Shown: positions 55,623 to 64,000 of the stretch, one piece after another
Position numbering within the stretch: the first letter of the stretch is position 1
Layout: each line of letters begins with the position of its first letter
NCBI RefSeq assembly: GCF_018873765.1
Contig: NC_057925.1
Coordinates: 19,851,568-19,915,567, forward strand
Source: Telopea speciosissima
Taxonomy: Eukaryota; Streptophyta; Magnoliopsida; Proteales; Proteaceae
Direction: 5' to 3'
DNA: 64,000 nucleotides
The notes under the pieces: model-generated
Database searches by the model: none
What the model was told of the DNA's origin: nothing
The model's input: the letters and a program-made list of their open reading frames with translations, nothing else
Made by a program: the position numbers and the translations under genes

Positions 55623-57558
55623 TATACTTTATATGTAATTAGTAACAGTAATGTGTGATATGTTTTTTATACTTACTTTAAATGTATGAAATTGCAACAC
55701 AATTGTCCTTGCTTTATTAATGTAAAAATTTTTGGTATTCATTGAAAAATGTTGTGTGGCGTGTTAAGTCTTGTGGTTAGGGGCTGTACTACCTAGGAAC
55801 AAGTTATGCAAAAAAATGTGGTGGAGAACCGGTAGAAAAAATAGCTTACTTTAATTAGTAGTCATGTTGGTTGCACAAATTAGATGAGTTGTGAATAGAA
55901 AATAATCCTCAATCTTGAACGATTTGGTTGTTTCATTTGGATTGTCCATGCACAAATCTGATGAGAATAATGCAAAATTTCTAAAGAGAAAGTGAGATGA
56001 TCTGATATTATGTGCACTAAAAATGCAAGATTAGCATTATATAGTCCCTTTGTAACGAAGTATATGGAGTTTATCTTTCGTATGATTAAGCACCAAGTAT
56101 TTGAGGATATGAGGCACAATAAGAAGGGTGGTTTAATGACTAATTGACATTAAGAATGGGCAAAAGTATACGAATGAAAATGATAAGGAATTTAATTCTA
56201 CGTTCAATAATGTTGATTCCAACATAGACAGCACGAAATGTATTGGATCACCTTGGGTGTGTCCTAGGTTTTCACAGAGCATGCCCTAGGTTGAAGGGGT
56301 GTATGGGAGAACGAAATAAATTTCCAGCATCAATAACAACTATAGCTTTTGCTGCAACGTTCAGCAGCTCCCATTAAACATGGGGTAGGGAAACTTCAAT
56401 AAAGGCGGTACCCTAAGCGTATGACAAATGATTTAATAGAGAAATCAACAAATAGGAACTTAAGGGTTTATCATTTGTGCTGAAATGTAACTAAAGTAGT
56501 CTATCATAAGGCATAATGAAGTTTTAAAGTAAGTTGTGTTGCAAGAGTTTGGCCAAGATGTGCAAGTATAAGGGTTTTGGGGCAAACTCCAGTAAAAAAG
56601 CAATGATGGAAATGAAAAAATGACATTTTGGCGACCATAATACTTGATTTTTTATCGGCTAAGTTAGGCTGCGAACTGTACCCCTTCATGAGTTTACTTT
56701 GTCCACTTCCTTTAATCCCAATATACATAGGCACCCTTATACATCCATACATACCTGCGAGATGAGATAAGTCTCCTCCTGAGGTCAAAGAGGTGCAAAC
56801 GTTGAAGACAAAGACTAAGTCCCCACAAAACATTTCCAATAGTATCCCAAAAGAAATTCATGGAAAGGCTTTAGATGAGCAACAAACCTGGGCAATAAAA
56901 TGAAAAGGTGTTCAATATTTGAAGGCTCAATATCCATTGATTAAGAATAATTTTATAAGGGGAGAGTGCCTTGTATTTCCTTCTTCTCTTGGTCACTAAA
57001 TTTCCTTCCCTTTCTTTTACGGTCGTTAATTCGTACGAATAATGTAATGATGAGGAAGGAAACGGCATGCACAAAAATGTATATCAAATGAATAAATTGT
57101 TAGGGTTTAGGGTTTAAGCACAAATTTGGTTGAAGCAATACACCCTGCATATCAACTTTTGAATAAACTGGATATGTTGGAGTCCGGATCCTCCACTTCC
57201 ACCTGCATATGTTGGGGCCTCTAGCTATAGTATTTATGGGAAAGACTAGGGTTTCAGGTTAGATGGGCTGTATACACTATTGCCCACCACAGCCTGATTC
57301 GTTGTTTTGGTTATACCCAACATATATGAGTATGGAGGTAATTTCCAAAAAGCTTTGCTTCAACAAAAACACAAAAGGCAAAATTAGAAACATTATCCCA
57401 CACACAGATCCAAAGAGAGGTAATGGTCAATTGACCCCATAAAAATTAAATCCACAAAACATAAGAATTGTATCTAAATAAACAGTCCACTTAAGAGTAG
57501 AAATGTGGCATGAAATGTTCAATTACAACCCAAAAAGAAACAAATAGTGTCCCGACAA
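55623..57558. other. Region between two converging ORFs, no gene recognised
   Basis: There are several short ORFs on both strands with no recognisable similarity, including a 111-codon one at 56504-56839 (-) that I do not trust. AT-rich throughout. Probably holds the 3' UTRs of the flanking ORFs and old repeat debris. Confidence 0.4.
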
Positions 57559-58644
57559 TCAATCAGTTCCATGACTGTCAGTGAGAGTTGTGGTGTTTGG
57601 AATCTTGAGCATCTTCAGACTGTTGGTGTCAATATCTGCAGGTGGTTGAATAGTAACCTCATGGGTGAGATCAACATTGAAATGTTGTAGAATTTTAGTG
57701 ATGAGGCGCCCATATGGGAGGTTCCCTTGGTCACTGTGAATGCCGAACCACACCATGTGATTCATGATGATCCAAGACATACATATTTTCTTTTCACACA
57801 TCAGACAGTAAATGATATATGCTTCAAAAGGACGAACTAAATCACGTCTACTGCCACGGGGTAGTATATTTGATTGGACAATCAAATGTAGCACCTTTGC
57901 TACAGTGTTCAAATGGTTGGACGTTATTTTAAGGTTTGGAGAAGATGGAGATTTGCGTAAAATGGTTTCCAAAATCTCATTGGCCACATCCAATTCATTT
58001 AAACGGATGGATGGAGGGAAGTACTTTTGTGTGTCCAATGCCTCTAAGTCTAGAATACAGTCCAATTCTTCGAGTCCAAATTCAAAATATACTCCTTTGA
58101 CAAAAGAAATAATTCTGATGGTTGAGCCAGTCTGCTCAATGCGCATATTGCAGTAGAACAGTCTTACTAATACAGGGTAGCAGTCTATGGTAGGATAGAG
58201 CAAATTCAACTTTCCCTCGAAGAGATGGGGGATATTTAAAGCAGAGACATGTTGATATATGACCTTTCTTCCTTGTTCGATGTTTCTAGACTGATAAAGA
58301 TACCAACTAAACCGCCCTTTATCAGAGTCGAATAAACTTACCTGGGGGGTTGAGGAACCATGCTTAAATGAATCTCCGTCGTTGTCAGTTAGAGAACATC
58401 TGTTGCTCTCCAAATCACCGTCACTCTCATACTCTCCAACTGTAACTTGGAATGTTCCCAGAAATATTCCAGATTCTGATGGTGATCCCGTAGATATGTT
58501 GGGTATAGTTTCTGGGAATAGAAGAGTTGGGGATTTTGGTGTATATATGTGAATTGGAGATGATGAAGGACCCATTACTTGCTTCAAGTCGTCGTTTATT
58601 TTAGGGTCTCCAAAGACTATTCCCGACTGCTTTTTTGATGCCAT
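57559..58644 (-). CDS. 'Putative plant transposon protein' domain (Transposase_32-like) protein
   Basis: Counting from the first ATG (58644, MASKKQSGIVFGDPK) this is 361 aa. The open frame continues upstream to 58701, but only with a TTG. After a polar, Ser-rich N-terminus (about 1-130), a folded region contains PVLVRLFYCNMRIEQTG, ISFVKGVYFEFGLEELDCIL, NTVAKVLHLIVQSNILP, and EAYIIYCLMCEKK through GRLITKILQHFNVDL. This order (LVREFY, V-G--i-f-, ak-w---v--nilP, a-liy-i, --LIt--l---gv) is that of the plant family usually named 'putative plant transposon protein' (PF20167). That family is scattered in many plant genomes and its function is unknown. No frameshift is seen. No TIRs or LTRs could be found around it, so its own element is not defined. 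Confidence 0.62.
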   Translation of the reverse strand: MASKKQSGIVFGDPKINDDLKQVMGPSSSPIHIYTPKSPTLLFPETIPNISTGSPSESGIFLGTFQVTVGEYESDGDLESNRCSLTDNDGDSFKHGSSTPQVSLFDSDKGRFSWYLYQSRNIEQGRKVIYQHVSALNIPHLFEGKLNLLYPTIDCYPVLVRLFYCNMRIEQTGSTIRIISFVKGVYFEFGLEELDCILDLEALDTQKYFPPSIRLNELDVANEILETILRKSPSSPNLKITSNHLNTVAKVLHLIVQSNILPRGSRRDLVRPFEAYIIYCLMCEKKICMSWIIMNHMVWFGIHSDQGNLPYGRLITKILQHFNVDLTHEVTIQPPADIDTNSLKMLKIPNTTTLTDSHGTD

Positions 58645-58701
58645 GTATATGATGGTTAGGGTTTCTGGGAAGAAGAGATTTGGGGATATAATTGGGTACA
58701 A

Positions 58702-59857
58702 GAAATGTGATGGAGATAGAAATGGGTGTGCCTAAGGTTTTAGATTAGAAAGATTCTTGGCCAAGAGGGTTTAGGCTGATGGGAAAAAGAGGGTGGAGAA
58801 GATGGAGTAGCCAGAAGACTTAGAGGAGTTAGAGGGGAGTTACTGCGGAGAAGAAGAAATGAATGAAGGATTGAGACGTGGGTTATTGAATAGCGTAGAC
58901 AATGTGGACTCGTTAGAGGAGGGGGAGGAGGTAGAATTTGTTGCACCTACGGTTCTCTGACCGGTGCAGTTCCCTAGTTCCTCTCACAAGAGGGGTGTGG
59001 GGCCCACCCATCTTGAAGAAGCACTAGTTACCAAGGGATTATCAATTGAGGTAGTTGACCATTAATTGATTCCATTTGTTTGGTTTTGAAGTTGGAACAT
59101 TCCTGTGCCAACTTGGATATATTTTCCCGCCAAATTAACATATTTCCCCCACATTACTTTAGTGTCTCTCTTTGTTTCACGCTCTCATACACAGTAACAT
59201 GGCAGTTTCTCTCTCTCATTCCTATTTCTTTTGTTGATTTGAATCGAGCCTTCTGCAACTGTCTCCCATTTAAGATTTCTTTCAAAGTTAACCTACTGTA
59301 ACCACCGTCAATCCTAATTTCGTGGGTAGTGCCTACTATCCTATTGTCGTACTGGATGTCATCGCCTGCTAATATCTTATTATTGCACCCCTCCATCTCC
59401 CTCTACCTCTCTTATTCTGTCTCTATCTATCTGTATCTGTCTACCTCTCTTATTCTGTCTCTATCTATCTGTGAAGTTAAATTTGTGTATTCGAGCCTTT
59501 TCCTTCCAACAGAGCGCTGCAACTGGGAGCTTCACAGCCGCTGGTTCACCTTCTTCCTCTCCAGCAACGGCATTAACGAGAAAAATGGAAAACCCTTTTT
59601 TGAATCGTTCAACAATGGTATAGTAAACCAGGGTGAAGGTAGGGGTATGGTTTGGTTAATCAGGGTCAGGATATGGGTTTAGATAAGGAAGGTTAGTTAA
59701 TAATTGAAAATCTTATTTTACAATGAGATCGTTTGACCACCTCTGCTACGTGTCAGGATTGTAAGGGGTACTTATAGGAACCTACACATTCGGGAACCTG
59801 GGAGGAGTAAAATCCCCATTGAACCTACCAACCTAGGAAGCTGGTATGGGATGCTTA
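58702..59857. other. Intergenic between the transposon-protein ORF and the LINE
   Basis: GGAGGGGGAGGAGG-type purine runs lie near 58918-58931, in the likely 5' flank of the minus-strand ORF. A 32-bp exact repeat lies at 59403-59472. No gene recognised. Confidence 0.4.
59403..59472. repeat. Exact 32-bp direct repeat (38-bp period), pyrimidine-rich
   Basis: CTACCTCTCTTATTCTGTCT and the following 12 bases occur identically at 59403-59434 and 59441-59472, separated by ATCTGT. Confidence 0.9.
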
Positions 59858-61214
59858 CTTTTTTTGTTAATTTTATTTATTTTTGGATGAGAAAAAAGGA
59901 AGTTTATTATTAAAAAAGAAGAAAAGTATGTACATCATAGACAAAATAGTTGGAGGCATCCTTAGTTCGGAGGGTATGGACATCATAGACAAAACACTTG
60001 GAGGCATCCTTAGTTCGGAGGGTAGCTAAAATATTGGATTGGAGAGAAGCCGTCCATTGATTATGTTTTAGAGATATGGGGATAGTAGTAAAGTTAGAGG
60101 TGAGTTTTGCTACTTCTTAAAAACAAAAAAAAGAGCATATTCCATGTTACAGCTATGTGAGAGTTAGGTCACAAAAACGAACTAAGACCATGGTTATATA
60201 TCCATATCTCCTTTGGATTGAATCCGTTCCAGAGCGCATGTTTCCACCCCTGCAAGAATCTTGTTAGCTCAGCCTCCCTTGGGTTAGTTGAACGCGAAAT
60301 TCCTGCAGACACAAAAACACTTTTGCCATCTAACAAAAAGCATGAATACCCCTGGTTAGTTAGGCTCATGGACGATTCAGAGAGGCCTGCGCAGCATAGA
60401 ATAGGGAATGGGATATCGTTATTAGGCAGGGTACTATAATTACTGGTCTATGTTATATTCTGGGGGGAAGGGGATGTGAGTGCATTAATAGGAGGGGTTA
60501 AAAATTCAAATAGCACATCCAACAATTGACATTAGATAAAACCAAGTACGGGTCGGCCCGAGACAACCCTCTTGAGACATTATTTCTTACAAAGCACAAA
60601 AAATAACAACTTAAAATAAAAATGGAAAAAAATGAGGAAGGAGAAGTCAAATCCAAAGCTAAGGAAGGCACAAAGATGTGCAATATTGGGACTGCTAAGG
60701 TTCTTTGTTCTCAGGCAGAGGGGCCCAGATGCCCAGACATGCTTAGTCCATTCACAAGATATAAAAAAATGCCATTCGGTTTCATCACGAGCACCACAAA
60801 GAAAACATGTAGGCTCGACCGGCAGCCGATGAGAGATAATATCCTTGACAGTAAACCTGCAGTAGACACTCCGATCCTCGTTAGTGCCCCAAGTGGATAG
60901 ATTTGTTAAGGAGGTAGTAGGTAGCATGTCGAGTGAGAAAGTCCCAGTTTTGTTAAGGAGCATTTCCACTGATCCTCAGAGTCTGAAATAGAGAGTCTTA
61001 AAATTTCATAAAACAATCAAGGAGGGAATAAATCGTTAAGTAAAGAAGAATTCCAACGAGAGTTAGAACAGAGATCAGTTACCATTTGTACCGACGTGTG
61101 TAAGAAGGTTGGTGGAATACAATGGGTTGGTATTGTAGGCACTCAGGGATGATGCCAACTGAAGGATGTTTTGGCATTACCAATATCCTTGCACACAATT
61201 TTAACCCCTGTATG

Positions 61215-61475
61215 TAGAGGTGTAAATGAATAGCCAAAATTTGTTTTCGTATCCGTGCCCGTATCCGTTTAGCAGTATTTGAATCCGTCAGAAAGCTAAA
61301 CGGATGGGGATATGGATAGGCTATAGCTATCCGAAAGGCTATATTTACATGTAAACGGATAAAACATCCGATCCGTATCCGTGTCCGTATCGGTTTAGCA
61401 CTATCCGATAAGGATTTCGGATGCGGATAAAGATATAGCACTATCCAAGCCGAATCCTATCCGTTTACAGCCCTA
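61215..61475. mobile_element. hAT-like MITE
   Basis: Ends TAGAGGTGTAAA and, reverse-complemented, TAGGGCTGTAAA agree at 10 of 12 positions. The flanks CCTGTATG and CATGTATT agree at 6 of 8. The interior is filled with CCGTATCCGT- and ACGGAT-like motifs in both orientations. It lies within the decayed LINE. Confidence 0.7.
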
Positions 61476-61487
61476 CATGTATTTAGC

Positions 61488-61936
61488 GTGGTACCGAAAA
61501 GGTATCGGCACAGTGATGGTATTAGTGACTAGCAAAACAGGTACGCATTGCCCGATATGATACCGATACTTAGAACCATGATCTCTTCGAAGAAGAACAA
61601 GGAGAATGAAATGTTGAATAAAAAATGAATAATTTAGAAAATTGAAGAAAAAATATAAAATAAAAAACACCAAATGTAGTAAAAACTAGGAGAGAAAAGA
61701 AGTGGGTGAGTGGTTTCATTTTGTACCATTTTAATGACACAAAAAAAAGTAAAAAATAGAAGATGAATGGTAGATTAAATAGATTAGCAGGTTACTAGGT
61801 GAACTGGGTATTTAAAAACATAAGGGCAGAAGGAGATGTCAAAGTTTAAAAGTAGGGGAGTATTAGGAAAGAAGTTTAAGGTAGGTTAGTTTTAAGAAAT
61901 ATAGGCTAAGTGTAGGGTAGTGATAGTAATTGTCCC
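61488..61936. mobile_element. Half copy of the fold-back family
   Basis: This 449-bp segment matches the right arm of the fold-back element at about 40070-40520 through its outer tip. Shared landmarks are TAGTGACTAGCAAAACA/GGTGACTAGCAAAACA, GATACTTAGAACCATGAT, AGTTTAAAAGTAG and the terminal TAATTGTCCC/TAGTTGCCCC. The other arm is absent. Its tip falls directly after NVSYK of the LINE reverse transcriptase. Confidence 0.85.
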
Positions 61937-64000
61937 TTATAAGAAACATTACAGAGGCTAATAGGCCTGAAGTCATTAGCAGTGTTAGCATCATCATACA
62001 AATCGGGGTATTCAAACAACCTTTGAGGAAGCGACCTAGTGGAAAAAAGTGAATGCACAAGCCAAATCACATCAGGGTCAATAAGGTCCCAAAAAGTTTG
62101 ATACAAACTGTGCCTGAAACCCATCCATTCCTGCGGCTTTGAAGGCCACCATAGAAAAAAACTACTTGGTGGATTTCACTTCCTAAAGGGGGCGAGAGGA
62201 GAGATCGATGATCCTCCTGACGGATCACTGGGTCAGACAAACCTCCAATGATATCAGAGTCGAGAGGATTAGAGGAAGTGTATATCTTAGCAAGGTGGTT
62301 AGAAAAAATGTCAGCTATTAAAATTGGATCCTCAAGAGTATCACCTCCTCTGAACGGAGTTGGTAGGTGTGCCTTTTCCTAATGTTAAGCTTTGCACAAG
62401 AATGGTAATATGGAGTGTTCCTATCACCACTAAAAATGTAATCATGTCTGGATTCCTGGAGGCAAATGGGTTCCTCAGCAGCAAAGATCCACTCCAAACG
62501 CATGGAGAGATCGTTGATATTCAAGTGTTGTGAATAAAAAAAAAGACATATCTTCCAAGATTCCAAGGTGGTCAAGGTATTTAATTCGTAGATGTGCAAT
62601 GTTTCCAAAAACCTGATTGTTCCAATTAAGTAACAGCTTACTCAAAGAAGGTAGCTTAGAATGGAGGGTTTCGGGAGAGAGGGTGGCCCATTTATGGGAA
62701 CACCAGTCCTTCAAATCAGGTTGATAAGTCCAGGCAAATTGGAAATGAAAACACTTGTTAAAGGATTTCACATAAGGAGAGGTGTGGATGACAATGGGAT
62801 TGTGATCCGAGCCCACCGAAGGCAATTTGTGCATGCGAGACAGAGGAAAAAGAAGTAGCAAGGTAGGGTTAGCAAATGGTCGGTCCAGACATTGTTTAAT
62901 TAATAGCAGATTGCGTTGTTTATTAGTCCAAGTAAAGGGGGTTCCAGGGAAAGACAAAGGTTCAAGGGAAATGCCCATTCACAAGTGTCAATATAGTCGT
63001 CCAACACTCCCCAAAATGTAGGGCGGTCGGAAGCGTGAGGGGGAGCATATGACACAGACAACAACCAATGGGGTAATATTCAAGCCGTTGACAAGGATGG
63101 AAATAAAATGTGCATGGAGATGAAGCAATTGGTGTCTAAGACCAGGTTTAGCAAGAACCCAAAGCCCTCCCTTTAAACCCTTTTCTTCCCCAATACTAGG
63201 TAAAGAGGCCACCAAACGCTACTTGGAAGTAATATCCTTACAACAGCAATCATCATAATTCACCACCTTGGTTTTAGAAAGGAAAATTATATCACGAGAG
63301 AATTTAGTTAAATGATGGTGAAGATAGTGGGATGTGAAACGATTATTTAAACCCCTAACGTTCAAAGAGAGAAGAATCATGATGGCCCCAACAAACAGTC
63401 AGTAGGCAAACAAGGAAAACATACAAGTATAGAACAGAAGCACACCAAACCTAAAACAAAAAATAGAGCATGCTAAAGCAACAAGAGTAAATAAACAAGC
63501 AAACCGGAAAACAGGCAACAAAGAACTACAGTAGGCAGACAGTACAACCAACACGAAAGTAGAACATAAGAGATAACTAAGAATTAAGAGTAACCCTGGG
63601 GGTGAAATCCACGTCTCAAAAATCAACCTTCCAGTATAAACCAGGAAAGGGAGAGGCAAAGGAGGAGAACAGAGAAAATATTCCACAATTCAAAGACATG
63701 AGAATAATAATAAGAGAAAGAGTAACTTACCTAGGCTTCAGCGGAAGGATAGTCGGGGTTACTGACACAGTAGGTGGGGATGGAGGAGTACACAGGAGGA
63801 TGAAGAGGCAATTTGTCATTATCAGAGACTGAAATGGCAGAAAACCAATCTTGAAGCATAGGAATGAGCATTTGGGGATCAAAGGACAGTTCCAAAACAT
63901 AGGAAAGTGAGTCCTTGAGTTTGTCAAACTCCACGAGCACAGTGGGGGGCCATGCAGGAAAAGTTATTTTATACTTCTTGGACACAAGCAGTGCGCTCTG

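Larger units (their letters stand above)
59858..64000 (-). pseudogene. Decayed L1-type LINE running off the right window edge
   Basis: On the minus strand, ORF2 starts at 63380 with MILLSLNVRGLNNRFTSHYL, the usual beginning of the endonuclease domain. GGLWVLAKPGLRHQLLHLHA, then (after a frame change) FPGTPFTWTNKQRN and SDHNPIVIHTSP, complete the endonuclease to about 62.7 kb. A linker with GDRNTPYYHSCAKLN lies near 62.41 kb. The RT begins with NDFRPISLCNVSYK near 61.95 kb and is then cut by two later insertions. The rest of the RT core, including FADD, is missing. The zf-RVT block CFLCGARDETEWHFFISC lies near 60.8 kb. An RNase H piece, REAELTRFLQGWKHALWNG, lies near 60.25 kb. A weak A-rich tail ends near 59858. 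A frame at 63731-63985 may be the end of ORF1. Confidence 0.85.

Noticed and set aside
56504-56839. 111-aa minus-strand ORF
   Set aside because: No recognisable similarity, no promoter context, and a length expected by chance in this much sequence.

Overview
This window is plant nuclear DNA, most likely from a large, repeat-rich angiosperm genome. It has intron-poor host genes spaced far apart (a DYW-type PPR editing factor, a DUF247 protein, an LRR receptor-like protein) and dense nested transposons of plant type: Ty1/copia, Ty3/gypsy, L1-type LINE, Mutator-like, hAT-like and a tRNA-derived SINE. Nothing looks grass-like. A basal eudicot or magnoliid would fit, but that is only an impression. 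There are no bacterial or organellar gene clusters, rRNA genes or CRISPR arrays.

Left part (1-14.3 kb). The right end of one TIR element is followed by a Mutator-like element (MULE, 379-3518) carrying a LINE 3' fragment. Next comes a second MULE (3654-11300) with an exact 9-bp target duplication. It carries captured host-gene pieces, including a DDX3-like DEAD-box helicase fragment, and was later invaded by a nearly complete Ty1/copia element (4689-10239, minus strand) whose polyprotein is broken only by in-frame stops. Two small MITE-like repeats and a 905-bp hAT-like element (13380-14284) with an exact 8-bp duplication follow.

Gene island (14.6-19.6 kb). A plus-strand, single-exon PPR-DYW gene, which I recognise as the OTP85 (At2g02980) type, is followed by a minus-strand DUF247 gene.

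Middle (20-37 kb). A chimeric patch joins a broken JmjC gene fragment (+) to a lectin-receptor-kinase fragment (-). A decayed copia element (20774-28216) has split this patch. Ty3/gypsy remnants with a long LTR, a LINE 3' stub and MITE-like repeats come next.

Fold-back region (37.1-40.5 kb). A very long inverted repeat (arms of about 572 and 576 bp) has had one arm interrupted by a third MULE (37177-39276, exact 9-bp duplication). A half copy of the same fold-back family lies at 61.5-61.9 kb.

Right part (40.9-64 kb). An intact 968-aa LRR receptor-like protein gene is followed by a 5'-truncated LINE (-), a small copia element (47326-52539, -) with a hAT-like MITE inside its RNase H region, a gypsy LTR fragment and a SINE with a 15-bp duplication. 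Then come two unusual ORFs that converge on each other: a 136-aa protein with an RNase H1-type hybrid-binding domain plus a C-terminal membrane segment, and a 361-aa protein resembling the 'putative plant transposon protein' family. A decayed LINE (-) runs off the right edge and is interrupted by a hAT-like MITE and the fold-back half copy.

The genes do not form a pathway. The most distinctive content is the nesting order, the captured gene fragments, the giant fold-back hairpin and the two unusual ORFs at 55-58.7 kb.
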